Source: Alphaproteobacteria bacterium
GTDB lineage: Bacteria > Pseudomonadota > Alphaproteobacteria > Caulobacterales > Aquidulcibacteraceae
Length of the DNA stretch: 64,000 nucleotides
Direction of reading: 5' to 3'
NCBI GenBank assembly: GCA_030430715.1
Contig: JAUIJZ010000002.1
Location: forward strand, 1-64,000
The translations under genes and the position numbers were made by a program. The notes beneath the pieces are model-generated. The model worked only from the letters and a program-made list of their open reading frames with translations, did no database searches and had not been told where the DNA came from. Below, piece by piece: positions 16,853 through 27,546 of this stretch (position 1 is the stretch's first letter; every line of letters begins with the position of its first letter).

Positions 16853-18457
16853 CTACATCCTGAACACGCCGAAGCGTGTCTCCGGAATTGGCGCGTTGAG
16901 CGAAGCAGAAATGGACAGCCCGAGCACGTCGCGCGTTTGCGCTGGATCGATAATGCCATCGTCCCAGAGCCGTGATGTGGCGTGATAGGGATCGCCTTCG
17001 GCTTCGTAAGAATCCCGGATCGGCTGCTTGAACTTCTCTTCGTCCGCTTTGGCCCAACTCTCGCCCTTGGCTTCCATGCCATCGCGCCTGATGGTCGCGA
17101 GCACGCTCGCGGCTTGCTCACCGCCCATGACGGAGATGCGCGAATTGGGCCAGGTGAAGAGGAAGCGCGGAGAATAGGCGCGCCCGCACATGCCGTAATT
17201 GCCGGCGCCGAACGAACCGCCGATCAGCACCGTAAATTTCGGCACTTCCGCCGACGCCACCGCCGTCACCAGCTTGGCGCCGTCCTTGGCGATGCCGCCC
17301 GCTTCATATTTGCCGCCGACCATGAAGCCGGAAATGTTTTGCAGGAAGACGAGCGGAATGCCGCGCTTGCATGCCAGTTCGATGAAGTGCGCGCCCTTCA
17401 GCGCGCTTTCGGAAAACAGAATGCCATTATTGGCAAGGATCGCGACCGGGTAGCCCCAGATGCGGGCAAAGCCGCAAACCAGCGTCGAGCCATAAAGCGG
17501 CTTGAACTCATCGAATTCGCTGCCGTCGACGATGCGCGCGATCACTTCATGCACATCATAGGGCGCGCGTACATCCGGCGGCAGGATGCCGTAAAGCTCT
17601 TGCGGATCGTAAGCCGGCGCGACCGGCTCGCGCAGATCGAGGCCGACCTGCTTGGTCGTGTTGAGGTTCGCCACCGCGCGGCGCACCAGATGCAAGGCAT
17701 GCGCGTCGTCTGCGGCAAGCTGATCAACCACGCCGGACGTGCGCGCGTGCAGATCGCCGCCACCAAGATCTTCGGCGCTGATCACCTCCCCTGTCGCGGC
17801 TTTCACCAGCGGCGGCCCGCCAAGGAAGATCGTGCCCTGATTGCGCACGATGATGCTTTCATCGCTCATCGCCGGCACGTAAGCGCCGCCTGCCGTGCAT
17901 GAGCCCATGACGCACGCGATCTGCGCGATGCCCTCGGCGCTCATGCGCGCCTGGTTGAAGAAGATGCGCCCGAAATGCTCGCGGTCGGGAAACACTTCGG
18001 CCTGGTGCGGCAAGTTCGCGCCGCCACTGTCGACCAGATAGACGCACGGCAAATGGTTCTGCTGCGCGATCTCCTGCGCACGCAAATGCTTCTTCACCGT
18101 CATCGGGAAGTAGGCGCCGCCCTTCACCGTCGCATCATTGGCGACGATCATCACTTCACGGCCCGACACACGCCCGACACCCGTGATGATGCCCGCCGCC
18201 GGCGCTTCGCCCTTGTAAAGATCGTACGCAGCAAGCGCGCCGACTTCGAGAAACGGCGCGCCCGGATCGAGCAGACGCTCCACGCGTTCACGCGGCAAAA
18301 GCTTTCCGCGATCGGTATGGCGCTTGCGATGCGCTTCGGGGCCGCCGAGCGCGATCTCCGATGTGCGCGACCGCAATTGCTCGGCCAAGCCGCGATGGTG
18401 CGCGGCATTAGCCGCGAACGCCTCGGCGTTCGTGTCGATGTTCGATTTGAGTTTCAT
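16853..18457 (-). CDS. mccB: Methylcrotonyl-CoA carboxylase carboxyltransferase beta subunit
   Basis: [55 protein letters not shown]. Confidence 0.93.
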   Translation of the reverse strand: MKLKSNIDTNAEAFAANAAHHRGLAEQLRSRTSEIALGGPEAHRKRHTDRGKLLPRERVERLLDPGAPFLEVGALAAYDLYKGEAPAAGIITGVGRVSGREVMIVANDATVKGGAYFPMTVKKHLRAQEIAQQNHLPCVYLVDSGGANLPHQAEVFPDREHFGRIFFNQARMSAEGIAQIACVMGSCTAGGAYVPAMSDESIIVRNQGTIFLGGPPLVKAATGEVISAEDLGGGDLHARTSGVVDQLAADDAHALHLVRRAVANLNTTKQVGLDLREPVAPAYDPQELYGILPPDVRAPYDVHEVIARIVDGSEFDEFKPLYGSTLVCGFARIWGYPVAILANNGILFSESALKGAHFIELACKRGIPLVFLQNISGFMVGGKYEAGGIAKDGAKLVTAVASAEVPKFTVLIGGSFGAGNYGMCGRAYSPRFLFTWPNSRISVMGGEQAASVLATIRRDGMEAKGESWAKADEEKFKQPIRDSYEAEGDPYHATSRLWDDGIIDPAQTRDVLGLSISASLNAPIPETRFGVFRM

Positions 18458-19617
18458 TCCGCCCCAATAACCTCGCGCCCAATCAGGAAGCGCCGCACTT
18501 CGCTCGTGCCCGCGCCGATGTCGTACAGCTTCGCGTCGCGCAGGAAGCGCTCCACGGGAAATTCCTTGGTGTAGCCGGCGCCGCCGAGCGCCTGGATCGC
18601 TTCCAGCGACACGCGCACCGCGCTTTCCGACGCATACAGAATGGCGCCCGCCGCATCGTGGCGCGTCGTATTGCCGGCGTCGCAGGCGCGCGAGACTGCA
18701 TACACGTAAGCGCGCGCCGAATTAAGCGCGACGACCATGTCGGCGACCTTCGCTTGCATCAGCTGAAACGAGCCGATCGGCTGACCGAATTGTTTGCGCT
18801 CGCGCACATAGGGCAGCACCACGTCGAGGCAGGCTTGCATGATGCCGAGCGGTCCCGCGGCGAGCACGGCGCGCTCATAATCGAGCCCGCTCATCAGCAC
18901 GCCGACGCCGCCGCCGACCGGCCCCATCACATTCTCTTCGGGGACTTCGCAGTCTTCGAAGATCAGCTCGCCCGTGTCCGAGCCACGCATGCCCATCTTG
19001 TCGAGCTTCTGGCCGGTCGAAAAACCCTGAAAGCCGCGCTCAATGATGAAAGCCGTAATGCCGCCCGCTCCCCCATCGGGATCGGTCTTCGCATAGACGA
19101 CGAGCGTGTCCGCTTCCGGCGCATTGGTGATCCAGAATTTCGTGCCGTTGAGCACGTAGCGGTCGCCGCGTTTGTCAGCGCGCAGCTTCATGCTCACCAC
19201 ATCGGAGCCCGCGCCCGCTTCGCTCATGGCGAGCGCGCCCACATGCTCGCCGCTGATCAGCTTCGGCAGATAGCGCTGCTTCTGTTCGGGCGTGGCCCAG
19301 CGGCGGATCTGATTGATGCAGAGATTTGAATGCGCGCCGTAGGAAAGCCCGATCGAGCCGGATGCGCGGCTCACCTCCTCCATCGCCACGACATGCTCGA
19401 GATAGCCGAGCCCGAGGCCGCCATCGGCTTCCTCGACCGTAATGCCATGCAGACCGAGCGCGCCGAGTTCAGGCCAAAGCTCGCGCGGGAATTGGTTGGC
19501 CGCGTCGATCTCGGCGGCGCGCGGCGCGATGCGGTCGGCGGCAAAGCGCGCGGTCGTATCGCGGATGGCGTCGGCGGTCTCGCCGAGCCCGAAATCGAGC
19601 ATCGCACTGGCGGTCAT
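18454..19617 (-). CDS. ivd: Isovaleryl-CoA dehydrogenase
   Basis: Acyl-CoA dehydrogenase motifs [57 protein letters not shown]; operon context. Confidence 0.92.
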   Translation of the reverse strand: MTASAMLDFGLGETADAIRDTTARFAADRIAPRAAEIDAANQFPRELWPELGALGLHGITVEEADGGLGLGYLEHVVAMEEVSRASGSIGLSYGAHSNLCINQIRRWATPEQKQRYLPKLISGEHVGALAMSEAGAGSDVVSMKLRADKRGDRYVLNGTKFWITNAPEADTLVVYAKTDPDGGAGGITAFIIERGFQGFSTGQKLDKMGMRGSDTGELIFEDCEVPEENVMGPVGGGVGVLMSGLDYERAVLAAGPLGIMQACLDVVLPYVRERKQFGQPIGSFQLMQAKVADMVVALNSARAYVYAVSRACDAGNTTRHDAAGAILYASESAVRVSLEAIQALGGAGYTKEFPVERFLRDAKLYDIGAGTSEVRRFLIGREVIGAE

Positions 19618-19708
19618 GGGCCGGACTCTCCCCAGAGGCGACCCAACTAACTGATTTGCCCAGACTATTGAAATTGAAGTTTCCGAACAAGACTGATAGA
19701 TACTGTCA

Positions 19709-20608
19709 ATGGATCGCTATTTGCTGCGCTACTTCCTGGCCGTGGCCGAGCTGGGCTCGTTCTCCAAGGCCGCCGCGCGCGTTTCGGTCACCCAGCCCAC
19801 GCTTTCGGTCGGCATCGCCAAGCTGGAAGAGCAAGTCGGCGCCCGCCTGTTCGAGCGCACCACGCGCCGCGTTTCCCTGACGCCCGCCGGCAGCCGCTTC
19901 CTGGTGCGCGCCCGGCGCATCGCTCAGGAATATGAGGCGGCGCTGCGCGACGTCGCCGAAGCGCCGCGCTTGAAGCGGGTGCGCGCGGGCGTTCTCTCGA
20001 CCATTCCGGCGCACGACCTCGAACGCGTCGTCGCCCATCACGCGGCGCAGGCCAGCGGCGAAGCGCTCGAACTGCTCGACAGCACCGAGCGCGACATCGC
20101 CAACCGGCTGAGCGACGGCCGGCTCGATGCCGCGATCACCATTCTCCGCCCCGGCTTTGAAAGCTTCGCGCAGGAAAAGCTGCGCAGCGAGCGCTACGTC
20201 CTGTTCGCTTCGGCACAGCATAAGCTTGCCGGCGTCGGCGAGATTGAAGGCGGCGCGCTGGCCGATGAGATCATGATCGTGCGCCGCCAGTGCGAGGCGC
20301 TGCCCGAGGTCAGCCGCTATTTCACGAGCCGCGACGTTCGCCCGTCCTTCAGCCTGCGCACGCTGAACGACGACCGCGCCATGAGCATGGTCGCCGCCGG
20401 GCTTGGGGTGACGGTTGCGCCGGAAAGCTTTCTCCGCCCCGGCCTCGCCACGGTGAAGCTGACCGGCTTCGAACTCACACGAGACGTTGGCCTTGTTTTC
20501 TCCGATCGCGTGCGCGACCCCCAAGACGCCGCCGCGTTCGTCGCCGCGGTGCATGCCACCTACGGGCACGGTGAGGCGCACGCGCGCGCGACCAATAAAA
20601 GAAGGTAA
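19709..20608 (+). CDS. LysR-family transcriptional regulator
   Basis: [61 protein letters not shown]. Confidence 0.93.
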   Translation: MDRYLLRYFLAVAELGSFSKAAARVSVTQPTLSVGIAKLEEQVGARLFERTTRRVSLTPAGSRFLVRARRIAQEYEAALRDVAEAPRLKRVRAGVLSTIPAHDLERVVAHHAAQASGEALELLDSTERDIANRLSDGRLDAAITILRPGFESFAQEKLRSERYVLFASAQHKLAGVGEIEGGALADEIMIVRRQCEALPEVSRYFTSRDVRPSFSLRTLNDDRAMSMVAAGLGVTVAPESFLRPGLATVKLTGFELTRDVGLVFSDRVRDPQDAAAFVAAVHATYGHGEAHARATNKRR

Positions 20609-20656
20609 ACGCCTCTACCTCGCGTTGCCGCAATGCCGCACCAATGTTACGCTTGC

Positions 20657-20682
20657 GGAACGTCGGGTCACTTAAGGGCGTT
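20657..20682 (+). promoter_or_regulatory. Putative EcfG (general stress response) promoter of ku-ligD
   Basis: GGAAC (20657-20661) - 17 nt - CGTT (20679-20682), perfect match to EcfG consensus. Confidence 0.7.
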
Positions 20683-20690
20683 AGCCTCAC

Positions 20691-21623
20691 ATGCCACTTC
20701 CAGCTCGTCCCGTTTGGACAGGGCAAATCCGGCTTGCCCTCGTGGCGCTGCCGGTGAAGCTCTATTCCGCGCTCGATGCGCGCGAGAAGATTTCGTTCAA
20801 CCAAATTCATGAGCCTTCGAAGCAGCGCATTCGCTACGAGAAGGTCGCGCCCGGCATCGGCGCCGTGGACAAGGACGAGATCGTCAAAGGCTATGAATAT
20901 TCCAAGGGCCGCTACGTGCTGTTCTCCGACGAGGAGTTCGACGCCCTGAAGGTCGAGTCCAAGAAGACGCTGGACATGATCCAGTTCGCTCCTTCGGAGA
21001 CGATCGATCCGCTCTATTTCGACAAGCCCTATTACGCCCTGCCCGACGGCAAACTTGCAGATGAGCCCTATCGCGTTGTGCGCGATGCGCTGCGCAATAC
21101 GAAGACGGTCGGCCTTGGTCAGATCACGATGCGCGGGCGATCCTATATCGCGGCGGTGAAGCCCTATGAGGACGGCCTGCTGGTCGAGACCGTGCACTAT
21201 GCGCAAGAGCTGCGCGCGGCGAAGAACTTCTTTGACGAGATCCCGACCGGAAAACTCGACAAGGATCTGGTCGACCTCGCCGAAGAGCTGATCACGCGCA
21301 AGAAAGCGAGGTTCGATCCCTCCAAATTCGAGGACGAATATGGCGCCGCGCTGGAGCGCTTGGTGCAGAAAAAGATCGAGCGCAATGGCGAGGTCGTGCT
21401 CGAGGACCAGGAAGAAGCCGCAGCCGATTACGGCGATAATGTCGTCTCTCTGGTCGATGCGCTTAAGAAGTCGCTGTCGAAAAAGTCCAAGCCCGCCGCC
21501 AATGATGACGACGAGGAAGAGGCAGCGCCGCCGCCGCGCAAACGCGCCGCCGCGCAAAAGACGCGTGCAGCGCCCCGCGCCAAGGCGCCGGCTAAGAAGG
21601 CGGCCAAGCGCGCCAAGAAATAG
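20691..21623 (+). CDS. ku: Non-homologous end joining protein Ku
   Basis: ARPVWTGQIRLALVALPVKLYSALDAREKISFNQIHEPSKQRIRYEKVAPG; Lys-rich C-terminal tail. Confidence 0.96.
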   Translation: MPLPARPVWTGQIRLALVALPVKLYSALDAREKISFNQIHEPSKQRIRYEKVAPGIGAVDKDEIVKGYEYSKGRYVLFSDEEFDALKVESKKTLDMIQFAPSETIDPLYFDKPYYALPDGKLADEPYRVVRDALRNTKTVGLGQITMRGRSYIAAVKPYEDGLLVETVHYAQELRAAKNFFDEIPTGKLDKDLVDLAEELITRKKARFDPSKFEDEYGAALERLVQKKIERNGEVVLEDQEEAAADYGDNVVSLVDALKKSLSKKSKPAANDDDEEEAAPPPRKRAAAQKTRAAPRAKAPAKKAAKRAKK

Positions 21624-21625
21624 TC

Positions 21626-24109
21626 ATGGCGGCGCGCAAGCCCAGTCAGAGCAAGCCTCGCGCTAGGGCGCAGGCAAGCGCTGAAGGTCTGGCAGACTAT
21701 AATCGCAAGCGCGACTTCGCGAAGACGAGCGAGCCGGCAGGCGGCAAGCTGAAAAATGCCGGCGGCATGTTCGTCATCCAAAAGCACGCCGCCACGCGTC
21801 TGCATTACGACTTCCGCGTCGAACATAATGGCGTGTTGATGAGTTGGGCCGTGCCGCAAGGCCCAAGCCTCGATCCGAAAATCAAACGCCTCGCAATGCG
21901 CACGGAAAACCATCCGCTCGAATACGGATCGTTCGAAGGCATCATTCCTAAGGGCGAATACGGCGCCGGCGCCGTGATCATCTGGGATACGGGCAAAGTG
22001 AAATGGCTGCTCGATCCCGAAGCCGGCATGAAGAAGGGTGAGCTGAAATTCAAACTTGAGGGCGAGCGCCTCAAGGGTGAGTTTCACATGGTCAAGATCA
22101 AGCCGCGCGAGGGCGAACGCGGCGAACCTTGGCTGCTGTTCAAATCGAAGGACGCACATGCCGGCGCCGACGATCCGGTCGCGCGCAATATAACCAGCGT
22201 GATCTCGGGCCGCACGATCGAGGACGTGCGCGCGAAAACCGCGCGGGTCTGGAGCAAGGGCGGCGAGAAAGAGCCGAAAGCAGCCAAGCCGCCCAAGTGG
22301 GCGTTTGTCGAACCCATGCTGGCGACGCGGGTCGAAAAGGCGCCAGGCGGCGACAACTGGATTCACGAAATCAAATATGACGGCTATCGCCTGCTCGCCG
22401 CCTGCTCGGGCGATTCCGTGCGGCTCTACACGCGCAACGGCTTGGACTGGACGGCAAAGTTTCAACCGATCGCCGATGCGCTCGCGGCGCTGAAGCTGAA
22501 AGACGTGCTGCTCGATGGCGAAGCCGCCGTTGCACAAGCTAACGGCCGCACCGATTTTTCTGCGTTGCAAAAGTCGCTCGAAAACGGCGTCGCCAAAGGC
22601 GTGTCCTATTTTGTGTTCGACCTTCTGGCCGATGGCGCGAAGGATTTGCGCAAGACGCCGCTCCTAAAGCGCAAGGACAGGCTTGAAGCCATCTTGAAAA
22701 GCGCTAAGGCGCCGATCCGGTTGAGCCCCTACTTTGAAGGCGACGGCCCTGATGTTTTGGAGGCCTTCAAGGATAAGGGCCTGGAAGGCATCATCTCGAA
22801 GAAGGCGGACTCTTCCTATGTCAGCGGGCGCGGCAAATCCTGGCTGAAGATCAAATGCGTCAATGAGCAGGAATTCGTCATCATCGGCTATCAGCCGTCC
22901 GCACGGGGGCGCGCTTTCGCCTCGCTCATGCTGGCGGATCGCGAGAACGGCAAGCTCACCTATCGCGGCAATGTCGGAACGGGCTTCACCGATCAGGCGC
23001 TCGCATCCCTGCATGAAAAGCTGACCAAGATCGCGCGCGCCAAGCCTGCGCTTACCGTGCCGCGCGAAGCCGCGCGCGGCGCCAAATGGGTTGAGCCAAA
23101 ACTGGTCGCGCAGGTGAAGTTCGCCGAGTTCACGAGCGAAGGCGCGGTGCGGCACGGCGTGTTTCTTGGTTTGCGCGGCGACAAGGTGGCTAAAGACGTG
23201 GTTGCGGAAAAAGCTGCGCCAATGCTGAAATCGCACGTGCGCCTCACGCACCCCGATCGGGTTTTATTTCCCGAAGCCGGTGTGACCAAAGCCGAATACG
23301 CCGCCTATCTCGAAGCGGCCGCCGGGCGCATGGGGCCGCATGTGTTCGGCCGGCCCGTGAGCCTCGTGCGCGCGCCCGATGGCGTCGGCAAGCAGACCTT
23401 CTTTCAGAAGCACGCCATGGCCGGCGCGCCGAAGGAAATCAAAACCGTGCCGATCACGGAAAGCGACGGCAAGGATGAAGAGTATCTCACACTGCCCAAT
23501 GCAGATGCGCTGGTCGCGTGCGCGCAAATGTCAGCGCTGGAAATCCACCTTTGGGGCGCGCGCAATGACATGCTCGAAAAGCCAGACCGGCTTGTCTTCG
23601 ACCTCGACCCCGACGAAGGGCTCGACTTCCAGCACGTTAAGCGCGCGGCGTTCGACATTAAGGCGCTGCTCGACACCGCCGATCTCAAGTCATACGCGAT
23701 GCTCACCGGCGGGAAAGGCATTCACATCGTGCTTAACCTCAAGCGCCGCGCCGAATGGGACGAAGTAAAAAGCTTCGCCGGCGCCTTCGCCGAACAAGTC
23801 GCGGCGCTCGATCCCAAGCGCTTCGTTGCGACGATGACGAAAGCCAAGCGCAAGGGCAAAATCTTCATCGACTATTTCCGCAATCATCGCGGCGCCACCG
23901 CCATCGCGCCCTATTCCGCACGCGCGCGCGGCCATGCGCCCATCGCAACGCCTGTGAGTTGGGACGAACTGAAAACCATTCCCGCCGCATCAGCGTTCAA
24001 GCTCAAGGATATGCGTGCGCGCTTTGCCAGCCCCGATCCGTGGGCAGACTATGGCGACAACGCCGTTTCGCTGACAAAAAGTGCGCGCACAAAACTGGGA
24101 TTGGATTAA
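21626..24109 (+). CDS. ligD: DNA ligase D (phosphoesterase-ligase-polymerase order)
   Basis: PE: FVIQKHAATRLHYDFRVEHNGVLMSWAVPQGPSLDP; ligase: HEIKYDGYRL; Pol: LTHPDRVLFPEAGVTKAEYAAYL, LDPDEGLDFQHV. Confidence 0.96.
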   Translation: MAARKPSQSKPRARAQASAEGLADYNRKRDFAKTSEPAGGKLKNAGGMFVIQKHAATRLHYDFRVEHNGVLMSWAVPQGPSLDPKIKRLAMRTENHPLEYGSFEGIIPKGEYGAGAVIIWDTGKVKWLLDPEAGMKKGELKFKLEGERLKGEFHMVKIKPREGERGEPWLLFKSKDAHAGADDPVARNITSVISGRTIEDVRAKTARVWSKGGEKEPKAAKPPKWAFVEPMLATRVEKAPGGDNWIHEIKYDGYRLLAACSGDSVRLYTRNGLDWTAKFQPIADALAALKLKDVLLDGEAAVAQANGRTDFSALQKSLENGVAKGVSYFVFDLLADGAKDLRKTPLLKRKDRLEAILKSAKAPIRLSPYFEGDGPDVLEAFKDKGLEGIISKKADSSYVSGRGKSWLKIKCVNEQEFVIIGYQPSARGRAFASLMLADRENGKLTYRGNVGTGFTDQALASLHEKLTKIARAKPALTVPREAARGAKWVEPKLVAQVKFAEFTSEGAVRHGVFLGLRGDKVAKDVVAEKAAPMLKSHVRLTHPDRVLFPEAGVTKAEYAAYLEAAAGRMGPHVFGRPVSLVRAPDGVGKQTFFQKHAMAGAPKEIKTVPITESDGKDEEYLTLPNADALVACAQMSALEIHLWGARNDMLEKPDRLVFDLDPDEGLDFQHVKRAAFDIKALLDTADLKSYAMLTGGKGIHIVLNLKRRAEWDEVKSFAGAFAEQVAALDPKRFVATMTKAKRKGKIFIDYFRNHRGATAIAPYSARARGHAPIATPVSWDELKTIPAASAFKLKDMRARFASPDPWADYGDNAVSLTKSARTKLGLD

Positions 24110-24126
24110 GCCCCACGGGAGCCGCC

Positions 24127-24882
24127 ATGCGCACCGCCCTTTTCGCTTGTCTGTTCGTGCTAGCCTCATGTGACAGCAGCACCCCGCCACCGCCTTTGCC
24201 TGAAACGCGCACCGAAGCGCCCGCTCCCTGGTTTATCTGCGATGCGATCGATGCGCCTGCGCTGCTTGTGTTCCACCGCGACGGCAAGACCGCGCGCGTT
24301 GTGCATTATGACAAGCCGAACGGCGCTCTGATCCAAAGCACAGAATATGATCTCGGCGATCCGGAAGGCGCGGCCGGCAGCATCTACACCCCGCTCACCC
24401 AGAATGGCGAAGACGCCGGCCTCGTGCGTCAGAGCAATCCCGGCATGCTTGAAAACCCCGCTTCCGCTTACACCCCGCCCTTCACGTCCGTGCGCCTTGG
24501 CGACCGCGAGATCACCTGCCGCTGGATGCCGCGCACGCGGCTCATGGGCTTCACCGGCCGGCGCACGATTGTGGTGCATGAGGATCAGGACGGCGATCTT
24601 ATCTACACCTCTTATGACTTTGCGGACGCCGCTGAGACACAGCAGATCGAGCTTTCGGAAAACGCACGCACCACACGCTTCTCACTCGAAGTGCGCGACG
24701 GCGCCGAAGCACTGAGCCCCGAGGGCGCGCGTTATGAGTTCCGCGCCGATACCGAAACCGACATCATAATCACTGCGCATCGCAACCGGACTGGCAGCAT
24801 CGAAGTGCGCCGCCACGGCCCAGATCCTGTGCAGAGCGAGAGCTTCATCGCCTTCATCGAGGGCGAAGGCGTGGCGCCATGA
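24127..24882 (+). CDS. Putative lipoprotein of unknown function
   Basis: MRTALFACLFVLASCDSSTPPPP lipobox; remainder unassigned. Confidence 0.6.
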   Translation: MRTALFACLFVLASCDSSTPPPPLPETRTEAPAPWFICDAIDAPALLVFHRDGKTARVVHYDKPNGALIQSTEYDLGDPEGAAGSIYTPLTQNGEDAGLVRQSNPGMLENPASAYTPPFTSVRLGDREITCRWMPRTRLMGFTGRRTIVVHEDQDGDLIYTSYDFADAAETQQIELSENARTTRFSLEVRDGAEALSPEGARYEFRADTETDIIITAHRNRTGSIEVRRHGPDPVQSESFIAFIEGEGVAP

Positions 24883-24934
24883 TTGTCGCGCTCCGGCGCA
24901 TCGTCTAAGCCAAGCAAACGCTTCGGAGCCCGCC

Positions 24935-25735
24935 ATGACGTTCGCCACTTTTGAAAAGACCGGCCACATTGCCGTCGTCACGCTGAACCGGCCAGAGAGC
25001 CGCAACGCCATCGCCACCGGCCAGGATTGCGACGATCTTGCCGGCGCATTGTGGCGCGCGCACGAGGACCGCGACATCAACGCGCTTATCCTCACCGGCG
25101 CCGGCAAATCCTTCTGCGCCGGCGGCGACCTCAAATCCATGCGTGAACGCACTGGCATCGGCCCGCAATCGCCGCCGGACGCGACACGCGCCAATTATCG
25201 CAATGGTATTCACGGCATTATCCGCGCGCTGGCTGAAGTCGAAGTCGCCACCATCGCGGCGTTCAACGGCCACGCCATAGGTCTTGGACTCGATATTGGC
25301 GTGCTGTGCGATATGCGCCTTGCCGGCGCATCGGCAAAGATGGCGTCGAGCTTCGTCAAGGTCGGACTTATTCCGGGCGATGGCGGCGCCTGGATTTTAA
25401 CGCAAGCGATCGGGCCGGCGCGCGCTGCCGAACTGGTGCTGACGGGCGATACGATCGACGCTGAAGAAGCCTGCCGCATCGGTTTGGTGAGCCGTGTTGT
25501 CCCGGACAATCAGCTCATGGACGAAGCGCGCAAACTGGCCGAACGCGTCGCCGTCAATCCGCCGCGCGCGATACGTTTGGCCAAGCGCCTGCTTCGCGAA
25601 GCGCAACACGCGCGTCTCAACGATGTCCTGGAATTGTCCGCGGCTTTCCAAGCGCTCGCGCACGAAACCGCCGATCACAAAGAAGCGGTCGAGGCCTTCA
25701 CCGCCAAACGCGCACCCAATTTTACGGGGAACTAA
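24935..25735 (+). CDS. Enoyl-CoA hydratase/isomerase family protein
   Basis: LTGAGKSFCAGGDLKSM; VATIAAFNGHAIGLGLDIGVLCDMRLAGASAKM. Confidence 0.92.
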   Translation: MTFATFEKTGHIAVVTLNRPESRNAIATGQDCDDLAGALWRAHEDRDINALILTGAGKSFCAGGDLKSMRERTGIGPQSPPDATRANYRNGIHGIIRALAEVEVATIAAFNGHAIGLGLDIGVLCDMRLAGASAKMASSFVKVGLIPGDGGAWILTQAIGPARAAELVLTGDTIDAEEACRIGLVSRVVPDNQLMDEARKLAERVAVNPPRAIRLAKRLLREAQHARLNDVLELSAAFQALAHETADHKEAVEAFTAKRAPNFTGN

Positions 25736-25740
25736 AGCCC

Positions 25741-26478
25741 ATGACCATTCGTGTCGGCATTGGCGGTTGGAGCTACGAGCCTTGGGACGAAAGTTTCTAT
25801 CCGCCCAAACTGCCAAAGGCGAAGCAGCTTGAATATGCCGCCAGCCAAGTCACTTCGATAGAGATCAACGCCACATTCTATCGCACCCAAAGCCCGACAT
25901 CGTTCAAGAAATGGGCCGCCGCCACGCCCGACGGTTTTATGTTTTCGGTCAAAGCGCCGCGCGCCGCAGTGCAGCGCAAAGATTTGCGTGAAGCACGCGA
26001 TTCCATTTCGTGGTTCTTTCAAAGCGGCGTCGGCGAGCTGGGCGAAAAACTCGGGCCGATCTTTTGGCAGTTGCCACCCTATAAGAAGTTCGACGCTAGC
26101 GAGATCGACGCCTATTTCGACATGCTGCCGGAAAAGCTCGGAAAGCTAAAACTTCGCCACGCGCTCGAAGTGCGTCACGACAGCTTCAAGGACGAGGCTT
26201 TTCTTCAGCTCGCGCGCAATCGCAATATTGCAATTGCCTGCGTCGAGTCCGAAAAGCATCCGCTCATCACTGAGCCCACGGCTGACTTCGCCTATGCGCG
26301 TCTGGAGCTAACTCAACCCGAGGAGCCTACCGGCTATGCCAAGCCCTCTTTGAATAAGTGGGCGAAAACCGCACGCGCGTGGGAAAAGAACGGCGACGTG
26401 TTTGTTTATTTCATCAGCGGCGCGAAAGAGCGCAATCCCGCCGCCGCACAGGCGATGCTGAAAATCATCACAACATGA
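25741..26478 (+). CDS. DUF72 (YecE-like) family protein
   Basis: IRVGIGGWSYEPWDESFYPPKLPKAKQLEYAASQVTSIEINATFYRTQSPTSFKKWAAATPDGFMFSVKAP. Confidence 0.9.
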   Translation: MTIRVGIGGWSYEPWDESFYPPKLPKAKQLEYAASQVTSIEINATFYRTQSPTSFKKWAAATPDGFMFSVKAPRAAVQRKDLREARDSISWFFQSGVGELGEKLGPIFWQLPPYKKFDASEIDAYFDMLPEKLGKLKLRHALEVRHDSFKDEAFLQLARNRNIAIACVESEKHPLITEPTADFAYARLELTQPEEPTGYAKPSLNKWAKTARAWEKNGDVFVYFISGAKERNPAAAQAMLKIITT

Positions 26479-26490
26479 ACGCAGACGTGC

Positions 26491-27546
26491 TTAACGCAGC
26501 CGGGCGTTGATGCTCTCCAACGCGCTGAGCGGCGGAATCAGATCGGCATCGGTGAGTTTGTTGAGCGGCGCATCGACCGTGTTCAGACCGTCATGCAGAT
26601 CGGCCGCTTCCGGATCGACATAGAGCAGACCGGTGACAATCTCACCCGCCTGCGCCTTGCGCCCAAGATAAGCGAGCGCCGCGTTACGCCGGCTCGGATC
26701 GTAATCTTCTTCGATCTTGCGCAGACGCAGCACAGAGCCGTCATGTTGGGTCACCTCGCGCAACTCACCCGGCTCGTATTCGGCATGAATCGGCGCGCGT
26801 GGCGTGATCACGTCCATGCGGTTCACCGCTTCGTTGTGTTCACGCACATAATCGAAGCTCTTGGTCGATCCGACATGGTTGTTGAACGCAACACAGGGAC
26901 TGATCACATCAATGATCGCCGTGCCCTTGTGCGAAAGCGCGCCCTTGATCAACGGCACGAGCTGCGTCTTGTCGCCGGAAAAACTGCGGCCAACATAGGT
27001 TGCGCCCAATTGCAGACCGAGCATGACAAGATCGATTGGCGAATCCTTATTCTCCAGCCCCTTCTTAGCCTTCGAACCTTTGTCCGACGTCGCAGAAAAT
27101 TGCCCCTTGGTCAGGCCATAGACGCCATTGTTTTCGACGATGTACGTCATGTTCACGCCGCGCCGCACGGCGTGCGCGAACTGGCCAAGGCCAATCGAGG
27201 CGCTGTCGCCGTCGCCGGATACGCCGAGATAGATCAGATCCTTCGCGGCAATGCTTGCGCCCGTCAGCACCGATGGCATCCGCCCATGCACAGCGTTGAA
27301 GCCGTGCGCTGGGCTCACGAAATAGTCCGGCGTTTTCGACGAACAACCGATGCCGGAAAACTTCGCCAGCCGATGCGGTGCGAGATCGATCTCAAAGCAG
27401 GCTTGCACGATAGCAGCACTGATTGAATCATGGCCGCAACCAGCGCACAGCGTGGAAATACGCCCTTCATAATCGCGCCGCGTAAATCCGAGCGTATTCT
27501 TCTCGAGCGAAGGGTGATGCAGCTTCGGTTTTGCCAGATAGGTCAT
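26491..27546 (-). CDS. korB: 2-oxoacid:ferredoxin oxidoreductase subunit beta (KorB-like)
   Basis: LCAGCGHDSISAAIVQACFE, FSGIGCSSKTPDYF, VSGDGDSASIGLGQFAHAVRRGVNMTYIVENNGVYGLTKGQFS (ThPP site). Confidence 0.92.
   Translation of the reverse strand: MTYLAKPKLHHPSLEKNTLGFTRRDYEGRISTLCAGCGHDSISAAIVQACFEIDLAPHRLAKFSGIGCSSKTPDYFVSPAHGFNAVHGRMPSVLTGASIAAKDLIYLGVSGDGDSASIGLGQFAHAVRRGVNMTYIVENNGVYGLTKGQFSATSDKGSKAKKGLENKDSPIDLVMLGLQLGATYVGRSFSGDKTQLVPLIKGALSHKGTAIIDVISPCVAFNNHVGSTKSFDYVREHNEAVNRMDVITPRAPIHAEYEPGELREVTQHDGSVLRLRKIEEDYDPSRRNAALAYLGRKAQAGEIVTGLLYVDPEAADLHDGLNTVDAPLNKLTDADLIPPLSALESINARLR

Noticed and set aside
20475-22570. Long antisense ORFs (360 and 380 aa) opposite ku/ligD
   Set aside because: Shadow ORFs of the NHEJ genes; no start/RBS or domain support.
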